This document shows, piece by piece, positions 24,966 through 33,328 of a stretch of DNA of 36,637 nt. The notes below the pieces were generated by a model. That model ran no database searches and was not told the DNA's origin. It saw nothing but the letters and a program-made list of their open reading frames with translations. Numbering within the stretch: position 1 is the stretch's first letter; every line of letters starts with the position of its first letter. Source of the DNA: Vicinamibacteraceae bacterium (GTDB taxonomy: Bacteria; Acidobacteriota; Vicinamibacteria; Vicinamibacterales; UBA8438); assembly GCA_012271165.1 (NCBI GenBank), contig JAAXGX010000027.1, positions 380 through 37,016 of the forward strand, written 5' to 3'. The translations under genes were made by a program, and so were the position numbers.

Positions 24966-25076
24966 AACGATGCGGACACCGCAAAGGCGCGCACGGCGCG
25001 CCTCGGCGGGAGCGGCGCGGGGCGCAGGGGTCCCCGCAAGCGGACGCCGGGGGCTTGGGGCGAAGCCCCATCTGAT
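24955..25076 (+). repeat. Copy C of the dispersed structured leader element
   Basis: This fills the gap between two PQQ genes and ends (TCTGAT, 25071-25076) 25 bases before ATG 25102. Hairpin 1 is a perfect GGCGCGC-ACG-GCGCGCC (24986-25002). Hairpin 2 is T-GGGGC-GAA-GCCCC-A (25056-25070). Against copy B, hairpin 1 pair 2 is G-C instead of C-G, and the outer pair of hairpin 2 is T-A instead of C-G. The first eleven bases overlap the upstream coding end. Confidence 0.8.
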
Positions 25077-25101
25077 GGAAGCTGCCAAAGGAGACAACGG
25101 A

Positions 25102-27051
25102 ATGCGGACAGACTGGTTGTCGCTGGCCGGCGCGTGCGTCCTCGGCGTGGTGCTCCTCGCTGGAGGCGCCGTGTCGGCGCAGCAGGGCGCGCCGGCCGGC
25201 GAGTGGCGCAGCTACGCCGGGGACGTGGGCGGCTCGAAGTACTCGCCGCTGGACCAGATCGGCCCCGACAACGTGCAGGACTTGCGCGTCGCCTGGCGCT
25301 GGCGCTCGGTGGATCACGAGCTGGCCGACCGCGACCCCGAGCTGCAGTTCAACCCGACGCTGCAGGCCACGCCGCTGATGATCGGCGACCGCCTGTTCAT
25401 GGGGACGAACCTCGGACAGGCGGCGGCCATCGATCCCGCCACCGGGGAGACCGCGTGGGTCTACGCGGCGCTCGAGGACGGCGCCGGCCGGCCGCGCGGC
25501 GGCTCGACGCGCGGCGTGAGCTACTGGCACGACCCGGCGCGCGACGACGAGCGGATCTTCATCATCAGCGGCGAGCAGCTCGTGGCGCTCGACGCGAAGA
25601 CGGGCGATCCGCTGCGCGAGTTCGGCGCGGGCGGCATGGTCAACCTGACGGAGGGCGTCCCGCACCTCGAGACGTACAACTGGACCGCCGCCCCGCTCGT
25701 CTGCCGCGACACGCTCATCATCGGCATCTTCACGATCGATCAGTTCGACCGGCGCGAGCAGGCGCCCGGCCTCATCCGCGGCTTCGACGCGGTCACCGGC
25801 CAGCTCCGGTGGACGTTCAACACCATCCCGCGGCCGGGCGAGTTCGGCAACGAGACGTGGGAGGACGGCTCGTGGGAGCACACCGGCGCCAGCAACACCT
25901 GGACCGTCGGAGCGGCCGACGAGGAGCTGGGCTACGCCTACCTGCCGACCGCCACGCCGACCCACAACTGGTACGGCGGGCACCGGCCGGGCGACAACCT
26001 GTTCGCCGAGAGCCTGCTCTGCCTCGAGTGCGAGACCGGGCGCCGCGTGTGGCACTTCCAGATGATTCACCACGGCGTCTGGGACTACGACCTCGGGTCG
26101 ACGCCGATCCTGGCGGACATCACCGTCGACGGGCGGCCGATCAAGGCCGTGGCCCAGGTGAGCAAGCAGGCCTTCACCTACGTCTTCGACCGCGTCACCG
26201 GCGAGCCGGTGTGGCCGATCGAGGAGCGGCCCGTGCCGCAGTCGGACGTCCCCGGCGAGCGGCTCTCCCCCACCCAGCCGTTTCCGACGCGGCCCGCGCC
26301 GTTCGACCGGCAGGGCTTCACCGAGGACGACCTGATCGACTTCACCCCGGAGCTCCGGGCCGAGGCGCTGGAGATCTTCCGGCAGTACCGCTCGGGGCCG
26401 CTCTTCACGCCCCCCTCGGTGCGCGACGAGTCGCCGGGCGGCACGCTGGGCACGCTGCAGGTGCCGAGCTGGGTGGGCGGCGCCAACTGGAACGGCGCGG
26501 CGTACGACCCCGAGACGCAGATGCTCTACGTGCCGTCGATCACCGCCCCGACGATGATCTGGCTGCGCGAGGCCGACCCCGAAGTGTCGCCCTTCCGCTA
26601 CCTGCAGGGCTCGCCCAACGTGTACATCGACGGCCCGCGCGGACTCCCGCTGATCAAGCCGCCCTGGGGCCGCATCACCGCCATCGACCTCAACACGGGC
26701 GAGCACGTCTGGATGACGCCGAACGGCCCCGGGCCGCGCGACCACCGCGCGCTCCAGGACCTGACGCTGCCATGGCTGGGCGCCCCCGGGCGGGCCGCGC
26801 CGCTGCTGACCGGCACGCTGCTGTTCCTCGGCGACGGCTCGCGGTCCATGCAGGTGCTGCCGCCGCACGCCGGCGGGCGGATGTTCCGCGCCTACGACAA
26901 GGCGACCGGCCGCGTGGTGTGGCAGACGGAGCTCGAAGGCGGGACGTCCGGTGCGCCGATGACGTACATGCACGACGGCAAGCAGTACATCGTGGTCGCC
27001 GTCAGCGAGCGGGGCCGCGACGGCGAGCTCGTCGCCTTCGCGCTGCCGTAG
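25102..27051 (+). CDS. Exported PQQ-dependent dehydrogenase, glucose-dehydrogenase-like
   Basis: A 649-residue quinoprotein with a Sec signal (1-27, ending GAVSAQQ). The mature start GEWRSYAGDVGGSKYSPLDQI and the HHGVWDYDLG motif (323-332) make it a close paralogue of the protein at 4224-6317. So do GEPVWPIEERPVP and SPTQPFPTRPAPF. It lacks that protein's extra segment near residues 75-110. There is no transmembrane domain and no haem. The C-terminus (GGTSGAPMTYMHDGKQYI) closes the propeller. ATG 25102 has AAAGGAGA upstream. The message begins with, or passes through, element C. It heads a plus-strand run (lipoprotein, YceI-like, haem barrel, PDLQGIW gene) with small gaps, probably one operon through 30393. 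Confidence 0.87.
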   Translation: MRTDWLSLAGACVLGVVLLAGGAVSAQQGAPAGEWRSYAGDVGGSKYSPLDQIGPDNVQDLRVAWRWRSVDHELADRDPELQFNPTLQATPLMIGDRLFMGTNLGQAAAIDPATGETAWVYAALEDGAGRPRGGSTRGVSYWHDPARDDERIFIISGEQLVALDAKTGDPLREFGAGGMVNLTEGVPHLETYNWTAAPLVCRDTLIIGIFTIDQFDRREQAPGLIRGFDAVTGQLRWTFNTIPRPGEFGNETWEDGSWEHTGASNTWTVGAADEELGYAYLPTATPTHNWYGGHRPGDNLFAESLLCLECETGRRVWHFQMIHHGVWDYDLGSTPILADITVDGRPIKAVAQVSKQAFTYVFDRVTGEPVWPIEERPVPQSDVPGERLSPTQPFPTRPAPFDRQGFTEDDLIDFTPELRAEALEIFRQYRSGPLFTPPSVRDESPGGTLGTLQVPSWVGGANWNGAAYDPETQMLYVPSITAPTMIWLREADPEVSPFRYLQGSPNVYIDGPRGLPLIKPPWGRITAIDLNTGEHVWMTPNGPGPRDHRALQDLTLPWLGAPGRAAPLLTGTLLFLGDGSRSMQVLPPHAGGRMFRAYDKATGRVVWQTELEGGTSGAPMTYMHDGKQYIVVAVSERGRDGELVAFALP

Positions 27052-27073
27052 CTCCTGCAGTTGGGCTTTTGTC

Positions 27074-27493
27074 ATGAACGCTTCGATTCGTGTCTCGCTG
27101 CTTCTGCTCGTCGGGTGCGCGGCCGCGTGCGGCGGCGACTCGCCGACGAGTCCGACACCGACAGCGCCGGGCGGGCTGCTGCCGCGGCTGTCGAGCATCC
27201 AGAGCATCATCTTCAACCCGTCGTGCATCGAGCATCACGGCGACCACGCGACGGAAGCCGGCCTGGACCTCACCAGCGGGAACGCCTACTCCAACCTGGT
27301 GAACGTGGCCAGCGTTCAGGTGGCGCTCAATCGGGTGACGCCGGGCAATGCGGAGAACAGCTACCTGATTCACAAGCTCGACGGCCGTTCCGGCATCGTG
27401 GGCGACCGGATGCCGACGAACGGTCCGTTCCTGACGCCCGCGCAGATCGACGTCATCGAGCAGTGGATCAACGACGGCGCCCGGAACAACTGA
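27074..27493 (+). CDS. Small lipoprotein with a degenerate cytochrome c motif
   Basis: A 139-residue lipoprotein. The signal has two candidate lipobox cysteines, C15 and C19 (LLVGCAAACGG), followed by a Ser/Thr/Pro linker. The rest matches the small haem domain common in these bacteria: IIFNPSC...HHG, then GLDLTSGNAYSNLVNV, TPGNAENSYLIHKLDG and a closing LTPAQIDVIEQWINDGA. The haem site, normally CxxCH, reads C51-I-E-H54-H55, so the second cysteine is gone. It may attach haem by one thioether, bind it non-covalently, or no longer bind it. ATG 27074 lies 22 bases after the PQQ gene stop; the ribosome site is weak. It may be the electron acceptor of the upstream dehydrogenase or a decayed version of one. 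Confidence 0.75.
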   Translation: MNASIRVSLLLLVGCAAACGGDSPTSPTPTAPGGLLPRLSSIQSIIFNPSCIEHHGDHATEAGLDLTSGNAYSNLVNVASVQVALNRVTPGNAENSYLIHKLDGRSGIVGDRMPTNGPFLTPAQIDVIEQWINDGARNN

Positions 27494-27507
27494 GGCGGGA
27501 GCCGACC

Positions 27508-28140
27508 GTGAAGAGGGTGTCGCGGAGGGTCGCCTCGATCGCCACCGCCGCCGCGACGCTCCTCCTGGCCACGCTCGACCCGGTCGGCGCGCGGCCGGCG
27601 GGCGCCGAGGAAGTCTGGCGTCTGACCTCCGGGACCGTACGGGTCCGCTGCCGCCTCACCGTGGGCGGCAGCTTCGACGCCGCCACGTCGGCCATTTCCG
27701 GCACCCTGCGGCAAGCGAGGCCTGACGCGTCCTACGCCGGCGCACTCCGGGTGGACCTCGTTCCCCTCGACACCGGCATCGAGCTGCGCAACAGCCACCT
27801 GCGGGAGAACTATCTCGAGGTGGCCCGCGGCGAGCAGTATCGTTACGCCGCCCTGACCGGCATCGCGCTGGCCGCTCCGCTCCCGCCGGACGCCGCTCGC
27901 CACGCGACACCATTCTCCGGCACGCTGTCGCTGCACGGCGTCGAACGGGCCATCGCGGGCGAGGCGGAGCTGAGGCGACGCGACGGAGGGATTGGCGTGC
28001 AGGCGACGTTCTCCCTGAGCCTGGAGGCGTTCGACATCCCGCCCCCCCGCTATCTGGGCGTCGGCGTGCGCGACGAGGTAGGCATACGAGTCACCTTCGA
28101 CGCGGTGAGCGGCGAGGCGGCCGACGGCGGCTCACGATGA
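27508..28140 (+). CDS. YceI-like secreted lipocalin-fold protein
   Basis: A 210-residue protein with a Sec signal (1-33). The mature part resembles YceI: VWRLTSGTVRVRCRLTVGG at the start, ALRVDLVPLDTGIELRNSHLRENYLEV in the middle (the YceI motif of paired strands and R-x-x-H/N-L turn), FSGTLSLHGVERAIAGEAELRR and a C-terminal strand set. YceI proteins form an extended beta-barrel that binds polyisoprenoid or other amphiphilic ligands in the periplasm. GTG 27508 is the only start that gives the signal peptide; GGCGGGAG lies upstream. Its stop overlaps the next ATG (ATGA), so it is coupled to the haem-barrel gene. The role may be carrying a quinone or lipid near the redox proteins; this is inference. 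Confidence 0.75.
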   Translation: MKRVSRRVASIATAAATLLLATLDPVGARPAGAEEVWRLTSGTVRVRCRLTVGGSFDAATSAISGTLRQARPDASYAGALRVDLVPLDTGIELRNSHLRENYLEVARGEQYRYAALTGIALAAPLPPDAARHATPFSGTLSLHGVERAIAGEAELRRRDGGIGVQATFSLSLEAFDIPPPRYLGVGVRDEVGIRVTFDAVSGEAADGGSR

Positions 28141-29297
28141 TCGGCACGGGAACGTTGCGCCGAAGCCTGGGAAGGGGTCTCGCGGCCGCGGCCCTCGCCG
28201 GCGGCCTGGGCACCGCACCCGCGTCCGCCGAGCCCATGTTCCTTTCCAAGCAGTATCCGCGCTGCACGGCCTGTCACTACTCGCCGTCGGGCGGCGGGCT
28301 GCTCACGCCGTACGGCCGGTCGCTGTCGCGGGAGGAGATCTCGACGTTCGGCCGGCGCGGCGCGGCCGGAGCCACGCCGGCGGAAGCCTCCCGGAGCGAG
28401 GAATCGTTCCTGTTCGGCGCTCTCGGAAGCGACAGCCCCCTGCAGCTCGGCCTCGACATCCGGCCTTCGCACCTGAATCTGAACGTGCCCGGACGCGCCG
28501 TCGCCGACCGCAATTTCCTGATGAACCTCGACCTGCAAGCCGCCTGGCAGCGAGCGCGCTGGACGGCCTACGGCAGCGTCGGACGCAAGCCGACGGGAGG
28601 CGGCGAGCTCGTCTCCTACGAGCATTGGGTCGCCTACCAGGTCAGCGACACGCTGAGCGTACGGGGCGGACGCTTCCTGCCCGGCTACGGCGTGCGCTTC
28701 GCCGATCACACCTCGTTCACACGCGAGGGTCTGGACCTCGCCCAGGACGATCAGGTCTACGGGGTCGAGTTGGGGGTATCGACGGATCGATCGCTGCTGC
28801 AGCTCTCCGTCGGTCCGGGACGGGCCGATTCGCTCATGGCCGGCCACCGGCAGGCAGCGCTCACCGCCAGCGGCCGGTTCCAGGTCGACCTCAGCCCGCG
28901 TACGGTCGTCGTGGGCTCGATGCTGTACCGCGGCGCGACGGACGTCGGTCCCCGCAGTACGGACACCGGCGTGTCCTTCGGCTACGCCCCGGCGCGCTGG
29001 CTGGCGACCTGGACCCACGCCGACCTCCGTCTCCAGAGGCTGGCGGCGAGCGAGCGCTCGTACATCGTCGCCCACCAGACGTCGGTGGAAGCCTGGCGGG
29101 GGATCTGGCTGCGAGTGTCGCCGCAGGTGCGCTGGACCGCCGGGGATCCGCGGGGCGAAGTGCGCCGCATGGTGTACGGCCTGGACTTCTATCCGCGGAC
29201 GCACTGGCACGTGAACCTCTCCTACTACCGGGACCACCGCCGCTTCGGCGACCTGCACACGCAGACGCTCCTGGCGCAGTTGCACCTGTACCTGTAG
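28137..29297 (+). CDS. Outer-membrane beta-barrel with one N-terminal c-type haem motif
   Basis: A 386-residue protein with a Sec signal (1-32, ending ASAEP). Just after the signal is CTACH (43-47) in the context CHYSPSGGGLLTPYGRSL, a recurring haem motif in this kind of outer-membrane protein. From about residue 97 on there are alternating amphipathic strands (LDIRPSHLNLNV, AAWQRARWTAYGSVG, VRGGRFLPGYGVRF, LTASGRFQVDL, GLDFYPRTHWHVNLSYY) ending in a terminal leucine, the pattern of a beta-barrel with about 14-16 strands. It may carry electrons across or at the outer membrane. ATG 28137 overlaps the YceI-like stop. The name and the exact strand count are inference. Confidence 0.72.
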   Translation: MIGTGTLRRSLGRGLAAAALAGGLGTAPASAEPMFLSKQYPRCTACHYSPSGGGLLTPYGRSLSREEISTFGRRGAAGATPAEASRSEESFLFGALGSDSPLQLGLDIRPSHLNLNVPGRAVADRNFLMNLDLQAAWQRARWTAYGSVGRKPTGGGELVSYEHWVAYQVSDTLSVRGGRFLPGYGVRFADHTSFTREGLDLAQDDQVYGVELGVSTDRSLLQLSVGPGRADSLMAGHRQAALTASGRFQVDLSPRTVVVGSMLYRGATDVGPRSTDTGVSFGYAPARWLATWTHADLRLQRLAASERSYIVAHQTSVEAWRGIWLRVSPQVRWTAGDPRGEVRRMVYGLDFYPRTHWHVNLSYYRDHRRFGDLHTQTLLAQLHLYL

Positions 29298-29328
29298 TAG
29301 CATCGGCCATGGGGAAGGGAGTTGTGAG

Positions 29329-30393
29329 ATGAACCCACGCCTGCTCGCCGTCGTGTTCACCGTGATCGCGGTCGGCGCCCTGGCGCCGGCACTCTCGGCC
29401 GGCCAGTCCGCGGAGCCGCCGACACCCCTGACGCCGTGGGGCGATCCGGACCTCCAGGGCGTGTGGGACTTCCGCACCATCATCCCGCTCGAACGCCCCG
29501 ACGACCGGGCCGGACAGGCGTTCCTGACGGACGAGGAAGCGGCCCAGCTCGAGCAGGAAGCGATCGACGAGGACGAGCGGCTGAACGAGCCGAGCGACGT
29601 CGATCGGCCCGTGCTGCCGGCAGGCGGCAACACGGGCGCCTACAACAACTTCTGGCTCGACTGGGGCACGAACGTCCTCGAGAGCCGGCGCACGTCGCTG
29701 ATCGTGGACCCGCCCGACGGGAGGCTGCCCCCGGTGCAGCCTGGAGTCAGAACGCAGCAGGGCATGGGGCCGGACGGCGACGACGTGCTGGGGCCGCGCC
29801 CCGCGCGGTTCCGGGCCGGCGGGATCGGCACCGACGGCCCCGAGGACCGGGGGCTCTCGGAGCGCTGCCTGCTCGGGTTCAACAGCGGCCCGCCGGTGAT
29901 GCCCAGCGCCTACAACAACAACATCCAGGTGTTCCAGACCGAGGACCACGTGGTCATCCTCGTCGAGATGGTGCACGACGCCCGGATCATCCCGCTGGAC
30001 GGACGCCCGCACCTGTCGCCGGCCATCCGGCAGTGGTTCGGCGACGCGCGCGCGCACTGGGACGGCGACACGCTGGTGGTCGAGACGACGAACTTCACCG
30101 ACAAGACCGGCAGCTTCGACCCGCTCTTCTCCACCAGCATCGGCGAGGGCACGTACCTCACGCTGACGGAGCGCTACCGGCGCCTCGACGCGGACACGCT
30201 GCTCCTCGAGTACACCGTGGACGACCCGACGACGTTCACCCGCCCGTTCACCGTGCAGCTCCCGATGCGGCGGTCCGCCGAGCCGATCTACGAGTACGCG
30301 TGCCACGAGGGCAACCACGCCATGCCAAACATGCTGGGAGGTGCGCGCGCCGAGGAGCGGGCGGCGCGTGCCGCCGACCCGGCGGCTCCGTGA
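29329..30393 (+). CDS. Secreted protein of the PDLQGIW family (paralogue 4)
   Basis: A 354-residue protein with a Sec signal (1-25, ending LSAGQ). It has PWGDPDLQGVWDFRTI, RTSLIVDPPDGRLP, SERCLLGF with the first conserved Cys, AYNNNIQVFQ, HDARIIPLDGRPHL, IRQWFGDARAHWDGDTLVVET, DDPTTFTRPF and YEYACHEGNHAMPNML. A stretch between about 135 and 170 is longer than in the others. GGGAAGGGAGTTGTGAG precedes ATG 29329. It is the last gene of the plus-strand run from 25102 and converges on the cassette 2 ankyrin gene with 61 bases between, mirroring paralogue 3 and cassette 1. Function unknown. Confidence 0.8.
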   Translation: MNPRLLAVVFTVIAVGALAPALSAGQSAEPPTPLTPWGDPDLQGVWDFRTIIPLERPDDRAGQAFLTDEEAAQLEQEAIDEDERLNEPSDVDRPVLPAGGNTGAYNNFWLDWGTNVLESRRTSLIVDPPDGRLPPVQPGVRTQQGMGPDGDDVLGPRPARFRAGGIGTDGPEDRGLSERCLLGFNSGPPVMPSAYNNNIQVFQTEDHVVILVEMVHDARIIPLDGRPHLSPAIRQWFGDARAHWDGDTLVVETTNFTDKTGSFDPLFSTSIGEGTYLTLTERYRRLDADTLLLEYTVDDPTTFTRPFTVQLPMRRSAEPIYEYACHEGNHAMPNMLGGARAEERAARAADPAAP

Positions 30394-30454
30394 GGAACGG
30401 CGCCCCCCTGGCCGGATGCTCGGGACCGGTCGCCGGACACGTCGATCCCGCCGC

Positions 30455-31969
30455 TCACTCGGGGACGCCGAGTCTCCTCAGCAGATCGACCGTGCTCTGG
30501 CTCACCACTCGCACGATGCCCCTCTGGCGAAACACGGTGCCCAGCGCCGTATCACCCAGATCATTTCTCGCGCCGACTGACGCACCGTGGTCGACGAGGA
30601 GCTCAATCATGGCATCGAAGGACTTGCCGGTCGCCACATGGAGAGCCGTATTGCCTGCCGCGTCGCGCGCGTCGACGTCGAGGCCGAGCTCCAGACAGAG
30701 CGCCGCGGCATCCAGGTGGCGACTCTCCGGCCTCCTGAAACCAACGCTCTGTCCTGTGGGCAAGAGCAACATGCTGCCCGCAGCGGCCATGAGAGGTGTG
30801 GCCTCACTCTCGGTACGCAGGGTCGGATCGGCGCCGTAGCGAAGCAGGACGCGCATGACGTCGACGTCACCTGCGCCGGCCGCCAGATGAAGCGGCGTCG
30901 CGCCCCGGATGTCGACTCGCGTCGCCCCACCGATCGCGCTGCCGAATCGCGGCGGGCGCCTCGCAAGACGCGCGTTCGGATCCGCGCCGTGCTCGAGCAG
31001 CGCGGTCACCAGCGCCACGCGGTCGGACGCCGACGGCACGCCGCCCAGCACGCTCCACTCGCCGGACTCCACGGGATAATCCTGCGTGAAGGTGGTTTCC
31101 CACCGCCCCGCCGCCCAGTGCAGCGCGGTGAAGCCGAGTCCGAACGCGTCCGGGTCGGCGCCTTCCTCCAACAGGAGCTTCGCGAACTGGACATGACCTC
31201 GCATGGCGGCCACGAGCACCGGGCTCGTGCCATCTATCGCCATCGCGTTGACGTCAGCGCCGTGACCCAGCAGGAGGCGCGCAGCGGAGACGTCTCCTCG
31301 GCGAGCCGCAAACAGCAAGGGATTGGAACGTCCTTCTTCGCGCGGTGGCTCGCCACGCGGGAGCAGAGTCGGAGCACCCCGCCTCGAAAACGTCCGCGCG
31401 TAGATGTCCGCGCCATGCTCGACCAACACCCGCGCGACGTCCACGTGCCCTTCCGCCAGGGCCCACATCAGAGCCGTCTGACCCCGGATCGCTTCGCTCG
31501 CGTTGACGTTCGCGCCGCCTTCCAGGAGCGCCCGCACGGCGGGGGTCGCTCCGGTCCGGGCGGCTGTCATGAGCGGCGTCTCTCCGTTCGGCGTCCTGAA
31601 GTTCGGATCCGCTCCCCCGGAGAGAAGCGTCTCGAGCATCACGCGACTTCCGTTCACGGACGCCAACCACAATGGCGTTATCCCGTAGTCATTGGCCACA
31701 TTCACGTCGGCGCCGCCGACAATCAGGTGCTGCGCGGTCTCCAGGTCATCCCAATGGGCGGCCCAGTGGAGCGCCGTCGCACCATCCGGTTGCGCGGCAT
31801 TCACATCGACACCCTCGCTCAGCAGAAGGCCCACCCGGGCAGCTTCCTGCTGCCTGGCCGCGTCCACCAGCCGCAGATCGCCGCCTGCGGCGACCGGATC
31901 GAGTGTCAGCAACTGGCCTGCTGCAAGAACGACGAGAGCCAGCATTCGCCGTTTCGCGGAAACTCGCAT
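30455..31969 (-). CDS. Exported ankyrin-repeat protein of cassette 2
   Basis: A 504-residue protein with a Sec signal (about 5-28, ending DPVAAG). Ankyrin repeats run almost the full length: DGATALHWAAHWDD, YGITPLWLASVNGS, NGETPLMTAARTGA, RGQTALMWALAEGH, NPLLFAARRGD, GTSPVLVAAMRGH, LGFTALHWAAG, RGATPLHLAAGAGD, EATPLMAAAGS and GNTALHVATG. It parallels cassette 1's ankyrin protein. Two repeats are interrupted by inserts (around 165-185 and 275-300). No catalytic domain. ATG 31969 lies 27 bases after the DUF1552 stop, so it completes the operon. The insertion pattern differs from cassette 1, suggesting the two binding surfaces have diverged. Confidence 0.85.
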   Translation of the reverse strand: MRVSAKRRMLALVVLAAGQLLTLDPVAAGGDLRLVDAARQQEAARVGLLLSEGVDVNAAQPDGATALHWAAHWDDLETAQHLIVGGADVNVANDYGITPLWLASVNGSRVMLETLLSGGADPNFRTPNGETPLMTAARTGATPAVRALLEGGANVNASEAIRGQTALMWALAEGHVDVARVLVEHGADIYARTFSRRGAPTLLPRGEPPREEGRSNPLLFAARRGDVSAARLLLGHGADVNAMAIDGTSPVLVAAMRGHVQFAKLLLEEGADPDAFGLGFTALHWAAGRWETTFTQDYPVESGEWSVLGGVPSASDRVALVTALLEHGADPNARLARRPPRFGSAIGGATRVDIRGATPLHLAAGAGDVDVMRVLLRYGADPTLRTESEATPLMAAAGSMLLLPTGQSVGFRRPESRHLDAAALCLELGLDVDARDAAGNTALHVATGKSFDAMIELLVDHGASVGARNDLGDTALGTVFRQRGIVRVVSQSTVDLLRRLGVPE

Positions 31970-31996
31970 GGCTGCTTCCCCTGAACCCTGTCCACC

Positions 31997-33328
31997 TCAG
32001 ACGCCGGAAAGAAGATTCAGCTCACCCGTGCTGTCGCCAAGACGATCCAGGTGGACCCCCATGCGATCCAGCAGGGTCAGTTGGAGATTCGTCAGCGGCG
32101 TCTCGTCGGAGACTCGCAGGTGACGGCCGCCCTTGAAGAACGTTTTCCCTCCCACCAGCAGCGTGGGCAGGTTGTACGGCGAATGAACGTCCGGTCTGCT
32201 CATGCCGGATCCGTAGAGCAACAGCGTGTGATCGAGCAGCGAGCCATCGCCATCCGGCGTGGACGCCAGCTTCTCCAGAAAGTGGCGAAACAGCTCCAGG
32301 TGGTACACGTTGAGCTTCGCGTGCTTCTCCTCCCAGTCGGCGGCGCCCGAATGAGTCAACGGATGGTACGGCTCGGGCACGCCAATCTCCGGGGCCGCGC
32401 GGATGCTGTTCTCGCGAATGAGCAGGTACGTGCCGATGCGCGTCAGGTCCGTCTGGTATGCAAGCGCGAGCAGATCGAACATGAGCGCCGTGTACTCGCG
32501 CAACGTGGCGGGAACGCCGGCAGGACGGTCGACGACCGGCACCTCCCGGTACGCCTGGCGCTCGGCAATCTGGAGCCGCCGCTCGACATCGCGTACCGAC
32601 TCCAGAAATCCGTCCAGTCTCGTTCGATCGCCCGTCCCGAGCGTTCGCTGCAGATCCGACACCTTGTCGGTGACCGAGTCGAGAATGCTGCGGTCGGTGC
32701 GGATGTCGGCCAGACGGGCCGCCGGCTCCGTACTGTCGGCGGCGCCGAACAGACGTTGGAAGAGTGCCCGTGGATTGTTTTCCATGGGCACCGGGGTCGT
32801 CGGCGTACGCCACGAGAGCGTGTTGTTGTAGATGCAGCTGAAACCGACCGCGCAGGTCGCGCCCGAGGTGAAATCGACTGGCTCGACCGAGAGCTGAAGG
32901 GAGGGCAGTTGGGTCCCGGCGCCGATCGCCCGGGCTGCGATCTGATCGATGGAGATACCGGCGGCGACATCGGCGCCGTCGGTCCGTTTTGGACTCACCC
33001 CCGTCAGATAGGCGGCCTGAATCTGGGCGTGAACACCGGCGCCGGGCTTCGATCCGAGTCCGGTTATCACGAGCAGCCGATCCCGAAACGGCGCCAGGCC
33101 CTGCAGCGTCGGCGAGAGGTCGAGCACACCCTCGGCGGCCGGTGTCCACCGCGCCATGTTGGCCCCGTGGCCGCTATAGACCACGCCGAAGCGGCGCACC
33201 GGCCTGGCCGCCGTTCGACGGAGCGCGGCGACCGCGGGCACCATCCCGTCCAGCAGCGGCAGCGCCAGCGCGGTACCGAGGCCGCGCAATATCGTCCGAC
33301 GTGGCAGGCACTTCTTCGTGACGATCAT
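31997..33328 (-). CDS. Tat-exported DUF1552 protein of cassette 2, signature altered
   Basis: A 443-residue protein. The Tat-like signal PRRTILRGLGTALALPLLDGM is at 9-29. It aligns with cassette 1's DUF1552 protein over its length (ISIDQIAARAIG, C159/C165, NNTLSWRTPTTPVP, GDGSLLDHTLLLYGSGMSRPDVH). The family signature HxxSHH is changed to H322-P-L-T325-H326-S327: Ser to Thr, and the last His to Ser. If the histidines bind a metal, one ligand is missing here. The start ATG 33328 overlaps the DUF1592 stop by four bases (ATGA), as in cassette 1. The gene otherwise looks intact, so this is more likely divergence than decay. Confidence 0.86.
   Translation of the reverse strand: MIVTKKCLPRRTILRGLGTALALPLLDGMVPAVAALRRTAARPVRRFGVVYSGHGANMARWTPAAEGVLDLSPTLQGLAPFRDRLLVITGLGSKPGAGVHAQIQAAYLTGVSPKRTDGADVAAGISIDQIAARAIGAGTQLPSLQLSVEPVDFTSGATCAVGFSCIYNNTLSWRTPTTPVPMENNPRALFQRLFGAADSTEPAARLADIRTDRSILDSVTDKVSDLQRTLGTGDRTRLDGFLESVRDVERRLQIAERQAYREVPVVDRPAGVPATLREYTALMFDLLALAYQTDLTRIGTYLLIRENSIRAAPEIGVPEPYHPLTHSGAADWEEKHAKLNVYHLELFRHFLEKLASTPDGDGSLLDHTLLLYGSGMSRPDVHSPYNLPTLLVGGKTFFKGGRHLRVSDETPLTNLQLTLLDRMGVHLDRLGDSTGELNLLSGV

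Noticed and set aside
24963-24968. TAGAAC as the promoter of copy C
   Set aside because: No -35 box at the right distance; read-through from the upstream gene is as likely.
1-25076. The dispersed element as a CRISPR repeat or insertion sequence
   Set aside because: Copies are single and kilobases apart, with no spacers, no transposase and no target-site duplication visible.
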